A stretch of 64,000 nt of DNA. Origin: GCA-2733415 sp964276095. GTDB lineage: Bacteria; Bacteroidota; Bacteroidia; Flavobacteriales; Flavobacteriaceae. The translations under genes and the position numbers were made by a program. Shown here in pieces: positions 32,095 to 41,432 of this stretch (the first letter of the stretch is position 1; every line of letters starts with the position of its first letter). The DNA lies in NCBI GenBank assembly GCA_964276095.1, contig CAXYDR010000001.1:496001-560000 (forward strand), written 5' to 3'. A model generated the notes under the pieces. It saw only the letters and a program-made list of their open reading frames with translations, had not been told where the DNA came from and ran no database searches.

Positions 32095-32597
32095 TATTTA
32101 TTAGGCATTTGTAATGATGAGAGTATTTCAAAATATGGTTTAAGTCTGTGATGTAATAAAGAGTCTATTATTAAGGCAATTAAAAACAATCCAATTAATC
32201 CTACAGAAAGTCCTTTTAAGTAATCTGTTTTACAGAAATAAAATAGCACGGATGAAATTGTTATTAGAATAACCCAAATTGGTTTTAAAGTAGAATATGC
32301 TTTATTGTCCTTTGCCGCTTTTTCATATTCTTGTTGGATAGCCTTTTCATTATTTTCTATATATTCAGTTTTTACATTTACAAGATGTTCTGACCGTGAA
32401 AAAGCTAAAAAACTTCCATATCCAATTAAAATAGTAATTGCTAATCCCAATGGAATTAAGCTACCTTTAAGGAAAGTATGATTACTTTTTAAAATTGCAA
32501 AAGCTGTAATTAAAAGTAAAATACCAATGGATAACATAACTCTTCCTTGGAAAATATCACCTTTAACCCAATTTGAAGTGTGATTAATAAAATCCAT
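32094..32597 (-). CDS. Four-helix membrane protein, unknown
   Basis: 167 aa with four hydrophobic segments: about 18-38, 44-68, 104-124 and 129-150, and a charged loop between the second and third. No domain recognised. It is translationally coupled to the AraC gene (TAATG) and follows the SDR gene by 7 nt, so it belongs to that operon. An inner-membrane location is clear; the role is not. Confidence 0.65.
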   Translation of the reverse strand: MDFINHTSNWVKGDIFQGRVMLSIGILLLITAFAILKSNHTFLKGSLIPLGLAITILIGYGSFLAFSRSEHLVNVKTEYIENNEKAIQQEYEKAAKDNKAYSTLKPIWVILITISSVLFYFCKTDYLKGLSVGLIGLFLIALIIDSLLHHRLKPYFEILSSLQMPNK

Positions 32598-32604
32598 ATC
32601 GTAT

Positions 32605-33426
32605 TTATTTTACTTGACTCATTACTATTTTATCGAATATTTTATCTCCTAAATATGTGCGCATCCATACCATAGGTTTAGCCCATTTTCCAAGTCTATA
32701 TCTTGTTTTTGGATTTTTCGAATTTACAATTTTTGAAATTGTATTTGAAATCACAGAAGAAGGCGAGGAGCCATTGGGTTTATCATAACTATCTTTAGTA
32801 GCATTTGCCACAGATTTTGCCATGTTTTCATATGGAGTATTAATTGAATTATCCATCATTGGTTTATAAAGAACATCTCCAAACTCTGTTGCAATAACTC
32901 CAGGTTCTAATACCACTACATTAATGTTGAATTGTTTCGTTTCTAATCTTAAGCAATCGCTAAAACCTTCAATGGCATGCTTTGTAGCATGATACCAAGC
33001 TCCTAATGGAGTATACATTTTCCCTCCCATAGATGATGTGTTAATTATTGTACCATTTTTAGCTTTACGCATATACGGAAGTACTTTTTGAGTCAAATTT
33101 GCTAAGCCAAATAGGTTTACATCAAATTGCTTTCTGGCCTCTTGTAAAGATACATTTTCTACAGCACCATATAAACCATAACCTGCATTATTCCAAAGCA
33201 CATCAATTTTACCTTCTTTTTTAATGACTTGGTCAACAACGTTTTGAACCTCTTCGTCTTTTGTAACATCCATCTGAATTGGAAATCCGCCAAGTTGTTC
33301 AAGATCTTTCATTTTTTCTATTCTCCTTGCAGAAGTATATACTGTATGTCCTTCTTTAATAAGTTTAATAGCGGCATCTTTTCCCATTCCTGATGACGCT
33401 CCTGTAATTAAGATAACTTTCTTCAT
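32605..33426 (-). CDS. Short-chain dehydrogenase/reductase (SDR)
   Basis: 273 aa classical SDR. The NAD(P) motif TGASSGMG is at residues 8-15, NNAG near 89, Ser in NTSSMGGK near 140 and the catalytic YHATK near 154. The ARR after the second beta strand suggests NADPH preference. It resembles the subgroup that includes 17-beta-hydroxysteroid-like and retinol-like reductases, but the substrate is unknown. First gene of a three-gene operon with a membrane protein and an AraC regulator, an arrangement common in Bacteroidota and other bacteria. Confidence 0.87.
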   Translation of the reverse strand: MKKVILITGASSGMGKDAAIKLIKEGHTVYTSARRIEKMKDLEQLGGFPIQMDVTKDEEVQNVVDQVIKKEGKIDVLWNNAGYGLYGAVENVSLQEARKQFDVNLFGLANLTQKVLPYMRKAKNGTIINTSSMGGKMYTPLGAWYHATKHAIEGFSDCLRLETKQFNINVVVLEPGVIATEFGDVLYKPMMDNSINTPYENMAKSVANATKDSYDKPNGSSPSSVISNTISKIVNSKNPKTRYRLGKWAKPMVWMRTYLGDKIFDKIVMSQVK

Positions 33427-33632
33427 TTTTTTAATTTTTGTTGTTTAACAATTAATTCTGAAGCAAAATTATAGGAATATGTCTATGTAGATGTATTCTA
33501 ATTACTGATAGTTGAATACTTTTTACGGAATTTTGTTTTAGCTTGTGGTTAGTGATTTAAAACAAACTAAGGTTCAATGTTTTTTACTTGAAGATAAACG
33601 AAGTTAGTTGAATTTTGTGAGAGCCAAATCGT

Positions 33633-34688
33633 TTACTCTTCAAAAAAAATAGCAATCTCTTTCCTAGAAGAAATACCAAGCTTAGCGTAAATATTATTGA
33701 TATGTGTTTTTACAGTACTAACGCTTATAAATAGTGTGTCAGCAATTTCTTTATTACTAATTTTTTGACGCATTAATTCAAACACTTTTTGTTCTTGAGG
33801 AGTAAGTGTAGTTTTATAATCTATTTTTGGTTCTTTTTTAGTTTTAATTTTTTGAAGCAATAAGATATTTAGAAGAATTGAAACGATAAGTAAAGCTCCA
33901 ATAATATAAATTAAAATACTGTTACCAGAATTGTTAGATTCTAGTAGCGCGTACTTGTCCTTTTTTAAATCATTTTTAAATTGTTTTGTATAGCTTGATT
34001 TTGGGTATTTAAGTGTTAAGCGTTCTGATAAATCAGCATAATAAGATGATTCTTTTAAATCTGTAAGATAAAAAGGCCTACTGAATGATTTCTCATTGGC
34101 ATATAAGTGATACGTATATAATTCAACTAAAGGATCATCGAAGGTTTTGCTAAACTCTTGTAGTTTCTGAAAGCAATTTTTATAAATAAAAGTTCGTTGT
34201 GTATCACTCTTTGAATTTTGCAAATCAGTTAACAACGATTCTTGCAATGCATTTATTTCTAATATTGCTGTATTTTGTTTACTTGTTTGTTTAATCTCAC
34301 AGAATAATTGAGATAAATCGTTTAAAGGAAAAAATATGGTATCGGTGTTATTAGCAATAAATAATATGGAATTACTCGTTTCACAATGATTTAAAAGGTG
34401 TTTTGAGTCAGAAATTGCATCATTACATGTATCAACATGTATTTTATACAACATGTTCTTAGAGGCTAAAAAATCACCTTTAAAAATAAATTGCTGTAAG
34501 GAATCAATTTTATATTCTTGAACGATATTTTCAGTTAATAGTAAATCACTTTTTTGGTATTCATCAACAATAGTTAAATATGCAGTTGCATCCTTAAAAT
34601 TATCAGTTACTTCTCCTGAAAATTGAAATTGCGCACTGACAGTGAATATATTTAATAAAAAAAAGCAATAGAATACTGATTTCTGCAT
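33633..34688 (-). CDS. Membrane-anchored LuxR-type transcriptional regulator
   Basis: 351 aa from ATG at 34688 (residue 34 of the longest frame). This start gives a signal peptide (QKSVFYCFFLLNIFTVSA), and a -7 box lies inside the longer frame's 5' part, ruling the upstream ATG out as the main start. Residues ~20-260 are a periplasmic helical region, ~263-285 a transmembrane helix (ILIYIIGALLIVSILLNIL), and the C-terminal ~60 residues a LuxR/GerE helix-turn-helix (LTPQEQKVFELMRQKISNKE, then SVSTVKTHINNIYAKL). It is a Bacteroidetes-style one-component regulator that senses outside the membrane. Its target is unknown. Confidence 0.85.
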   Translation of the reverse strand: MQKSVFYCFFLLNIFTVSAQFQFSGEVTDNFKDATAYLTIVDEYQKSDLLLTENIVQEYKIDSLQQFIFKGDFLASKNMLYKIHVDTCNDAISDSKHLLNHCETSNSILFIANNTDTIFFPLNDLSQLFCEIKQTSKQNTAILEINALQESLLTDLQNSKSDTQRTFIYKNCFQKLQEFSKTFDDPLVELYTYHLYANEKSFSRPFYLTDLKESSYYADLSERLTLKYPKSSYTKQFKNDLKKDKYALLESNNSGNSILIYIIGALLIVSILLNILLLQKIKTKKEPKIDYKTTLTPQEQKVFELMRQKISNKEIADTLFISVSTVKTHINNIYAKLGISSRKEIAIFFEE

Positions 34689-34709
34689 ATTGGTAGTTAT
34701 GTTGAATAA

Positions 34710-34717
34710 CAAATATA
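34710..34717 (-). promoter_or_regulatory. Bacteroidetes promoter for the LuxR-type gene
   Basis: On the minus strand TATATTTG fits TAnnTTTG, preceded at 23 nt by TTG. It is 22 nt from the ATG at 34688 and therefore decides the start. Confidence 0.55.
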
Positions 34718-34835
34718 AACTTTCTAAGAGATAGTGATAACAATCATTTTGAATAGTAAAGAACTCAAAGCGCTTTTCTCGATACAATTTTCTATTGAAA
34801 ATTACTTGAATTAAAGGTGCTTTGAGTTTTTGTGA

Positions 34836-34902
34836 AACTGAGCTTGTCGAAGTCTTATTTTTTAAACCTCCGTATTGTAAAAATTTCGACTGCTCAAGAT
34901 GG
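34836..34902. repeat. REP-like palindromic intergenic repeat
   Basis: ACTGAGCTTGTCGAAG (34838-34853) and TTTCGACTGCTCAAG (34884-34898) pair through GAGC..GTCGAA / TTCGAC..CTC. Elements with AGCTTGTCGAAG and TTCGACTGCGCTCA are common as dispersed palindromic repeats in marine flavobacterial genomes (from memory). It is a different family from the attC-like repeats. Confidence 0.55.
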
Positions 34903-34920
34903 TATTAGTTTTACTATATG

Positions 34921-35331
34921 TTAGTTTGAAACAAGCTGAGAAGTCTCAGTTGCAGTAATATTTCCTTTAATTCGTAACACCTTATTTTTTTCAGTAGCAT
35001 TTGATACTACGGTAATAGTTTTTGAAAATGGACCAACTCTTTTAGTATCATATTTTACTCCAATTTCAGCAGTTTCGTTTGGTAGAATTGGCTTACTTGG
35101 TTTTGTTGCAACAGTACAACCACAACTTCCTTTTACACTTGTGATTATTATAGGGTGTTTTCCTGTGTTTTTAAATGTAAACGATCTGTTTCCATCAGTG
35201 TTTTTGTTTACTGTTCCGTAATCGATAGTTTCCGTTTTAAAATCGAATACTCCTGAATTAGTATTTACTGATTCCTGTGCGAATACTATAGAACAAATAA
35301 ATAGACTTGCAATGCATAATAACTTTTTCAT
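34921..35331 (-). CDS. DUF1573-domain periplasmic protein
   Basis: 136 aa from ATG at 35331. The longer frame to 35379 adds 16 residues ahead of an obvious signal peptide (KKLLCIASLFICSIVFAQ), so it is rejected. The domain shows FDFKTETIDYGTVNKNTDGN, FTFKNTGKHPIIITSVKGSC and the GCTVATKPSKPILPNE turn, the DUF1573 pattern of an Ig-like beta sandwich with a CGC motif. Widespread in Bacteroidota, with no defined role. Single gene. Confidence 0.85.
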   Translation of the reverse strand: MKKLLCIASLFICSIVFAQESVNTNSGVFDFKTETIDYGTVNKNTDGNRSFTFKNTGKHPIIITSVKGSCGCTVATKPSKPILPNETAEIGVKYDTKRVGPFSKTITVVSNATEKNKVLRIKGNITATETSQLVSN

Positions 35332-35379
35332 AATAAAATTGTTTAGATTAATGTTGAAACAAATATCTGAACGATTCAT

Positions 35380-35767
35380 TAAAAATCAGTAAATGCAAGG
35401 GTTGAAAAGAGGACTAGTCCTGGTTTGAAATATAAAAAACAACATTTTTAGGTTTTGTTTTTAAGGGGTATTTTTGATGTAATTACTTTTAACCATTGTG
35501 TTTTGAAGAGAGTATTTGAATAGTTAAGCTATCTTTTGTAGTATTTATTATTTCGCAGAGTATTTTGTTATTATTAGCGAGAGCTGTTTTCTTTTGATTT
35601 ATCATAGCTAGTAGATGTTTTAGGTAAAGTGTCATATCTCAAGTTGTTATATTTGATATGAAATTACTTCAAAATAGCAATGAAGGTTTAAAAATGGAAT
35701 GAGTATGTGTTTTATATCTATAAAGGAACTGAAATAGAGTACAAGATTATTTGTTAAGTAGGTAGTG
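35380..35767. other. Gene-free AT-rich interval
   Basis: 388 bp between a DUF1573 gene and the end of a LytTR regulator gene. A small palindrome (GGACTAGTCC, about 35411-35420) is present. No open frame with protein-like sequence, terminator or repeat copy was seen. Confidence 0.5.
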
Positions 35768-36514
35768 TTATCTTAATGTACGTATTTTTTTAATAATGGT
35801 TTTATAAGTGTCACTTAAGGTTGCTTTATGACCTCCTGATAATAATATAAGGTTGTCTGCAGGTATAATTTCTACTATTTTTTCGGTATTGACAATAAAG
35901 TTTCTATGGGTTCTGCAAAAAATAGCATTGTCAAGTAAATCCAGAATTTTTGTCAGTGATATCAGAATAACAAATTTTTCTTTTTCAGTAATAATGTTAC
36001 AGTATTTTTCTTCAACATCAATATAAATGATATCATTAAGGAGTACTTTTTTTAAAGACTTTCCTTTTTTAATGAACAAGTAATCTTTACTAATTACCGT
36101 ATCTTCCTCATCGCTTAAAAACACATCGTTTTGAGCATAAAATTTTTCTACAGCCATTTCTATGGCGTATAAAATTTCTAGTTCATTAAAAGGTTTCATT
36201 AAAAAACTAAAGGGTTGGGTAAGTTTTGCGCGTTCAAATATTTTACGATCTGTAGAGCTAGTCAAAAACACAAAAGGTCTTGAGGCATCTGGAACTACAT
36301 TAATGGTTTCGGCAAATGTAATGCCATCAGGGTTACCGTTTAAGAAAATATCAATAACAACTATATCCACCTTGTTGTTGTAAAACATATCTAAGGCATC
36401 TTTGTAAGAGGTAGCTATACCTACAATATTGTAGTTATTGGAATTAAGTACTTTAGCTAAAGCATCACTTTGCGTTTTGGTATCTTCTATAATAAGTACG
36501 TTTATATTATCCAT
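35768..36514 (-). CDS. LytTR-type response regulator
   Basis: 248 aa. Receiver domain (about 1-120) with the phosphoacceptor Asp in VDIVVIDIFLNGNPDG, the conserved Thr/Ser in FLTSSTD and Lys in FLMKPFNE. A LytTR DNA-binding domain follows (about 145-245, YLFIKKGKSLKKVLLNDI, FCRTHRNFIVN). Its ATG overlaps the stop of the histidine kinase gene by one base (TAATG), so the two form a cognate pair. It probably controls nearby or surface-related genes; no target site was identified. Confidence 0.9.
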   Translation of the reverse strand: MDNINVLIIEDTKTQSDALAKVLNSNNYNIVGIATSYKDALDMFYNNKVDIVVIDIFLNGNPDGITFAETINVVPDASRPFVFLTSSTDRKIFERAKLTQPFSFLMKPFNELEILYAIEMAVEKFYAQNDVFLSDEEDTVISKDYLFIKKGKSLKKVLLNDIIYIDVEEKYCNIITEKEKFVILISLTKILDLLDNAIFCRTHRNFIVNTEKIVEIIPADNLILLSGGHKATLSDTYKTIIKKIRTLR

Positions 36515-38262
36515 TAACTAGCGGTTTTGGGTAAAGATACAATCATTTTTGTGCCTTTTCCTAATTCGCTTTCAATGTTAAATTCTCCTTTATTTTTCTT
36601 GATCATTTGTTTTACCAATTGCATTCCTAATCCGGTACCGATAATATCTTCATTTTCTTTTTTAGAAAGTAATGCAGTGTCTTTTAATAATTCTAAACGC
36701 GTGTTTTTAGCCATTCCTAAACCATTGTCTTCAATAATAAGCTCACAGAAGGCATTATTAGTTTTTCTGGAATAGACTTTAATTACCCCATTTTCGTTAG
36801 AAAACTTAATAGCGTTGTCTAATAAATTTCTAAGGATAATTTTTAAGGATTCCTGATCAGCATCAATAAGGTCTTTTTTAGTAACGGTGTTTTCAAAGCT
36901 AATATTTTTATCAAGTAATAAAGGTTTGTAATTATAGGCAACATGCTCTACAATAATAAACAAGCGCATGGAAGTAATTTCAAAATACCCTTGTTCGGTT
37001 TGTAGTAGTGCCCAATTTAGTAAGTTATCTAACAAGTTATAGGCGCCATTAGTAATGGCACTGTTGGTATTGAGTTGCGTATCTAATTCCGTAAAATTTT
37101 TAGTTTCTAAACTTTCTTGTAGTTTGGAATTACTTGTTTTTAAGGCATTTACAGAAGAGCGTAAATCATGACTAACAATAGAAAACAATTTGTCTTTTGT
37201 AGCATTCAATTCATCAAGAGCTCCTTTTTGAGCAACTATAATTTTATTGGTTTTTACTTTTTGGCTATAAAAATATCCTCCTGCTGCTAATAATACTAAT
37301 AGTCCTACTGCGGAGTAAAATAATTTATTCCTTTCAGCAACTTTTAATTTGTTCTCAGTTTCCAATACGGTAACTTCCTTTTGTTTTTGTTTAATAGCAA
37401 ATTCCTTTTCCAATTCGGCAACTTCCCATATTTTATTTTGGTCGTTTAAAGAATCATTCCATTTTTCAAACTCTTTTCTGTAGACTATGGATAGTTTATA
37501 ATTCTTACGATTTTCTTCTACTACAGACATGTTTTTTGCTGTATTTTTTTTTAATCTAAAATCGGCAGTTTTTTTTGATAGTTCATAGGATTTTTGAAAA
37601 TAGGGTATAGCTAAATCATCTTTATATTGTTCATAATACAAAGTGGCAATATCTCCGTAAGATCCTACCATCATTAGGGTATCTTTATTTTCTTCTTGTG
37701 TTTTCGTGCTTTTTAGTAAATAAGTTTCTGCTTTATTAAATTTTTTAAGATGCAAATAACTAATTCCTAAGTTATGCTCTACACTGCTTATTTTTATACC
37801 AAAGAATTCGGGAGTTTTAAGATGTTCAAGATCTATAAAATAAGATATGGCTTTTTGAAATTCATATTGTTCTAAGACTATTTCGCCTAAAAGCATTTTT
37901 ACACGGCTATAAAATTCAAAATCTTTAGAAATTTCAGAAAGTTCTTTTTGAGCTTCTTTGAAAAGTTTTTTTTGTTTAAAACTATAGCCTCTAAAAAAAT
38001 AGCAGTAATTAGTGAGTTCATTATTTCCTGTAATGGTACTCAATTGTTTCATAGCGTACACTAGAGTAGAATCCCATTTTTTTTCTAAGAAAAAGGATTG
38101 CGCTTTATGAAAATTAGCCTCCTGAATAAATTGATTACTCTTAACTTTAACTTCTCTTTCAAAAATAATTTCATTCTTTTTTTCTTGTTGAGAAAAAAGA
38201 AGATCTGGTATAATTAAAAGTAGAAAATAAAATAATGATAGAGAGTTAACTTTCATAAGCAA
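36514..38262 (-). CDS. TPR-containing sensor histidine kinase
   Basis: 582 aa (or 580 from the next Met). Signal sequence at the start, ~270 residues of TPR helices in the periplasm (LGISYLHLKKFNKAETYLLK and similar), a transmembrane helix near 315-335 (LFYSAVGLLVLLAAGGYFY), a coiled-coil linker, then HisKA with the phospho-acceptor His in FSIVSHDLRSSVNALK, and an ATPase domain with N in LLDNAIKF, G1 in EDNGLGM and G2 in GTGLGMQLVK. It signals to the LytTR regulator encoded directly downstream. The stimulus is unknown. This architecture is common in Bacteroidota. Confidence 0.9.
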   Translation of the reverse strand: MLMKVNSLSLFYFLLLIIPDLLFSQQEKKNEIIFEREVKVKSNQFIQEANFHKAQSFFLEKKWDSTLVYAMKQLSTITGNNELTNYCYFFRGYSFKQKKLFKEAQKELSEISKDFEFYSRVKMLLGEIVLEQYEFQKAISYFIDLEHLKTPEFFGIKISSVEHNLGISYLHLKKFNKAETYLLKSTKTQEENKDTLMMVGSYGDIATLYYEQYKDDLAIPYFQKSYELSKKTADFRLKKNTAKNMSVVEENRKNYKLSIVYRKEFEKWNDSLNDQNKIWEVAELEKEFAIKQKQKEVTVLETENKLKVAERNKLFYSAVGLLVLLAAGGYFYSQKVKTNKIIVAQKGALDELNATKDKLFSIVSHDLRSSVNALKTSNSKLQESLETKNFTELDTQLNTNSAITNGAYNLLDNLLNWALLQTEQGYFEITSMRLFIIVEHVAYNYKPLLLDKNISFENTVTKKDLIDADQESLKIILRNLLDNAIKFSNENGVIKVYSRKTNNAFCELIIEDNGLGMAKNTRLELLKDTALLSKKENEDIIGTGLGMQLVKQMIKKNKGEFNIESELGKGTKMIVSLPKTAS

Positions 38263-38296
38263 ATTTTGAATGCTAATTTAGTTAATTTAAAAGCAT

Positions 38297-38332
38297 AAAA
38301 AAAGTAGAGGGAATTTAGCCTCTACTTTTTTT
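38297..38332. terminator. Bidirectional terminator
   Basis: AAAAAAAGTAGAGG and CCTCTACTTTTTTT form a 14-bp stem with an 8-nt loop. On the minus strand it ends the gene at 38358. Confidence 0.88.
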
Positions 38333-38357
38333 ATTTTTATATAAAAATTTTATTTTT

Positions 38358-38804
38358 TTATGGCTGCACAGTAGTTATTGTACCTCGCGAAGCTTTAGGG
38401 TCTTCATCCCAAACCGTAGTATTAATATTAGATGGTTTACTGTTCATTTGTATAGTAAATGAAACCTGATACGCTTGAAAATTTGTAGAGTTTCCTTCTA
38501 CTGCATTATAAGTTATAAAAAAATTAGGAGTAGGGGAAATATCTTCATAATAAACATCAATTATTTGATTAGTATTTTTATCTGGAGATAGATTAGCATT
38601 GGCGTCAATAAAAACGACAGCACAAACTTCAAGAATATTTGTTCTTTCATTAAAAAATGCTTGAACAAGGGGAGGTAAGGGGGTTGTTGGACGTGGTTGA
38701 GTAAAATTAATTCCTGATTGCTTTTCTATGTTCTGAATATTCACCCCTTGAGTAGTTCCCGGTGGGCATATAATACTATTGCATGTTTCAGTTTGTGTAC
38801 TCAT
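38358..38804 (-). CDS. Protein of unknown function (148 aa)
   Basis: Start chosen at ATG 38804 (MSTQTETCNSIICPPG). The longer frame to 38864 adds 20 residues (MRMYFYTLQLTNFNQ) with no signal character. The product has a Pro-rich stretch (TTPLPPLVQ), a short predicted beta-rich half (LEVCAVVFIDANANLSP, FQAYQVSFTIQM), and no signal peptide or known domain. It lies upstream of a terminator and downstream of the VGIGT-repeat gene in the same orientation. Function not assignable. Confidence 0.5.
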   Translation of the reverse strand: MSTQTETCNSIICPPGTTQGVNIQNIEKQSGINFTQPRPTTPLPPLVQAFFNERTNILEVCAVVFIDANANLSPDKNTNQIIDVYYEDISPTPNFFITYNAVEGNSTNFQAYQVSFTIQMNSKPSNINTTVWDEDPKASRGTITTVQP

Positions 38805-38920
38805 AATAAAATGTATTTTTTGGTTAAAATTAGTTAACTGCAAAGTATAAAAATACATTCGCAAAATAAAGACAACTAAGAGAGAATTTAATACATATCT
38901 CTCTTAGTTGAATATTGGTG

Positions 38921-40564
38921 TTACATTCCTAATACTGTCCATTTAGAATCCATAATTCCAGCTACAGGTCCGCCTAAAGTAATGTTAACCACGCCAGCTG
39001 TATTATTAAAAGTAAAAGTTGTTGGTTCGCATCCATTGTAAAGAGTTAGTATATTACTTGTTGCATCTATGTATGCTATTGCAGTAGGAGTAGAGTTAAG
39101 TATAGAAACTACATTAGTATTCATATCATAATAAATCATTCCTCCTCCGGTGTTATTAGTACCACAGTTATTTTTAAATGCAACTGTCATTATAGCCCCA
39201 GAAGTTCCAGTTGGAATACTAATTGTTTGCCCGAAAGTAGTACCTGTAAAATGATGGTATGGTGTACTTGGTGCCGCTGGTGTTGGAGTAGCCCAAGTTG
39301 CTAACCCATTAGCATCTGAAGTTAATATTTTTCCTGCTGCTTGTGAACCATCTGTAATTTTAATAGTACCTGCAACATCTAGTTTTGCTCCAGGAGTATC
39401 AGTACCAATACCTACATTACCATCGTTTTTTATTCTTACTCTAGTAATACTATTTGTACCCAATACTAAATCAGTGTTTAATTCATTGTATACATATGCC
39501 TCATTTGCCCAATTACCGATAGTTAATCCTGCAGTTTCACTACCGTATCTATATCTTGATCTTGATTCCGTACTACCCATAATATCAAATTGTGATGTAG
39601 GGGTTGTTGTTCCAATTCCTACATTAGAACCATTACTAAAAAGGTTACTAGTTTCTACCCAATCAGTTCCATTCCAATATGTAGTGTTTCCAACTGCAGA
39701 ACCATTAGCTAAATTACTTGAACCTCCTGCTGGAGTTGTCCAAGTCGCTAAACCATTTGCATCTGAAGTTAATACTTTTCCAGCACCGTGAGTACCATCT
39801 GTAATTTTAATATTTCCCGCGACATCTAATTTAGCTAAAGGATTGATTGTTCCGATACCAACATTACCCGTTTGTTGAATTACAAAACGTTCCGTGTAAT
39901 CTTCTGAAGCAATTGAAAAACGGTTCACTGGGTCATATCCTAAACCTAAATTCCATTTCTGAAAATTATCACTCAACATTAATGATGCTGTTTGTCCTGC
40001 GTAATAAGTTGAGTTACTATGAACGCTTAAAAGCCTTTCTGGTGTGTTTGTGTTAATACCTACTTTAGCACCATCATTAAAAATATTACTACTATTAGTA
40101 ACCCAGCTAGTTCCATTCCAAAATGGTGTGTTTCCAGCCGTTGTACCTGCTTCTAATCCTCCATTTGAGCTCCCTGAGTATAAAGCATAAGGAACACTTA
40201 ATAATTGACTAGCACCGGTTATAGTGTAAGATGAACCTCCCGTAAGGTCAGTTTCTGTTTTAATATAGTAAGTACCCGTTGACCAATCAATGGTTGCAAA
40301 TGTACCTGTAACTATAGTACCTGTACCTATTTCTAAACTAGCTAAACCGTTAGCGTTTGTTGTTGGTGTTTGTGTTTCTACATATACTGGAGTACCAGTA
40401 TCACTTCCTTGTAATACTGAAATTTGCATTCCAACGGATTGGTTTGGAATTAAGCCGTTAGAAGCATCTCTAACAACCGCTTGGTAACTCATTTTTTGTG
40501 GTGCTTGTGCAAATACTGCTATGTTAGTTAGTAGTATTGCTATAAGAGTGTATAATTTTTTCAT
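38921..40564 (-). CDS. Secreted beta-rich protein with VGIGT repeats
   Basis: 547 aa. Signal peptide 1-19 (LYTLIAILLTNIAVFAQ). Residues ~20-130 form an N-terminal domain typical of a Bacteroidota family (QKMSYQAVVRDASNGLIP, SVPYALYSGS). Repeats of ~85 residues follow, with NVGIGTTTP/NVGIGTDTP, AKLDVAGTIKITDG and ILTSDANGLATW. These resemble tail-fibre or cell-surface stalk repeats. No T9SS sorting domain is seen at the C-terminus. It is followed 4 nt upstream by the small T9SS gene, probably as an operon. Likely a surface structural protein. Confidence 0.72.
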   Translation of the reverse strand: MKKLYTLIAILLTNIAVFAQAPQKMSYQAVVRDASNGLIPNQSVGMQISVLQGSDTGTPVYVETQTPTTNANGLASLEIGTGTIVTGTFATIDWSTGTYYIKTETDLTGGSSYTITGASQLLSVPYALYSGSSNGGLEAGTTAGNTPFWNGTSWVTNSSNIFNDGAKVGINTNTPERLLSVHSNSTYYAGQTASLMLSDNFQKWNLGLGYDPVNRFSIASEDYTERFVIQQTGNVGIGTINPLAKLDVAGNIKITDGTHGAGKVLTSDANGLATWTTPAGGSSNLANGSAVGNTTYWNGTDWVETSNLFSNGSNVGIGTTTPTSQFDIMGSTESRSRYRYGSETAGLTIGNWANEAYVYNELNTDLVLGTNSITRVRIKNDGNVGIGTDTPGAKLDVAGTIKITDGSQAAGKILTSDANGLATWATPTPAAPSTPYHHFTGTTFGQTISIPTGTSGAIMTVAFKNNCGTNNTGGGMIYYDMNTNVVSILNSTPTAIAYIDATSNILTLYNGCEPTTFTFNNTAGVVNITLGGPVAGIMDSKWTVLGM

Positions 40565-40568
40565 GCTT

Positions 40569-41054
40569 TTATTTTTTTAGGATTTTGAATGTTTTTATTG
40601 TTTTGTTGCCTTTGGTCACGCTTAATAAATACATAGCGCCAGGATATCTTGACATTGGAATAGAAGTATCTTTATTTTCTATTTTACCATTAGTAAGTAT
40701 TCTACCTGAATAATCAAATAATTGATATGACAAACCTGAAGTGTCCGTATTACCAACGGATAGGTTTATCAAGTCGGTTGTTGGATTTGGGTATACCTTA
40801 GCATACAGGTTAATTTCATGCTCTTCAATTCCAAGTACAACTTGAATTTCAATTGGTTGCTGTACTCCTTGAGAAACTGAGCCTGAAGGATCGGAACTCG
40901 TTATGTAAAAAGCTTGCCCAACAGTATAGGAAGTACTTCCTCCAGTTCCTGTTGCATTTCCTCCCGAACTCACAGTGTTTTCTTGTGCGTTTGTTATGAG
41001 CATACCTATGCTACACAGGAACGCTACATAATACTTTGTTTTTTTGTTCTTCAT
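40569..41054 (-). CDS. Small T9SS type A sorting-domain protein
   Basis: 161 aa. Signal peptide ending ITNAQ at about residue 23. A short glycine-rich segment (SGGNATGTGGSTSYTVGQAF) precedes a standard T9SS type A sorting domain (about 88-161, VYPNPTTDLINLSVG through IKTFKILKK). The cargo before the sorting domain is very short, so this may be a small surface protein acting with its neighbour (stop to start 4 nt). Bacteroidota also use such proteins as outer-surface components. Function otherwise unknown. Confidence 0.75.
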   Translation of the reverse strand: MKNKKTKYYVAFLCSIGMLITNAQENTVSSGGNATGTGGSTSYTVGQAFYITSSDPSGSVSQGVQQPIEIQVVLGIEEHEINLYAKVYPNPTTDLINLSVGNTDTSGLSYQLFDYSGRILTNGKIENKDTSIPMSRYPGAMYLLSVTKGNKTIKTFKILKK

Positions 41055-41336
41055 AATTTTTCGTTTTTTTGTTGTAGTAAAATCACATTACTAGTTTAAA
41101 GCCAGTTGTTTGGTAGTTAGTTTAACTCATTTGTTACTAGTAGTAATACGATGTAAATAGACAATATAACGGTGGGAGTCGAGAGAAAAATGGAATAAGA
41201 CGAGGGGTTTTTAGCATGAAACACTAAAAATTGGTCATAAGAAGAAATATCAAGGTTGAATACAATAGTGAAGTCTCATAAATATTCATGAAATTGTATA
41301 AAAGCAGGAAAGAAGAGAAGAAGAGGGAGGTAAAAA
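41055..41336. other. Gene-free interval
   Basis: 282 bp before the terminator of the BI-1 gene. No coding stretch, repeat copy or clear promoter was found. Confidence 0.45.
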
Positions 41337-41370
41337 AATAAAGCCCCCATTGAAATGGAGGCTTTATTTA
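41337..41370 (-). terminator. Rho-independent terminator of the BI-1 gene
   Basis: AATAAAGCCCCCATT-GAA-ATGGAGGCTTTATTT gives a long stem; minus-strand T-rich tail follows. It lies ~63 nt after the stop at 41433. Confidence 0.8.
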
Positions 41371-41432
41371 AATTTTATAATAATTACGATACGAAATCTT
41401 AACGTATTCAACTATAATAAGTAGTCGTGGAT

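Noticed and set aside
31180..33426. The SDR-membrane protein-AraC operon as a cassette
   Set aside because: The left tail GTTAGTTGTG has no partner after 33426, and no repeat copy follows the operon, so it lacks a right boundary.
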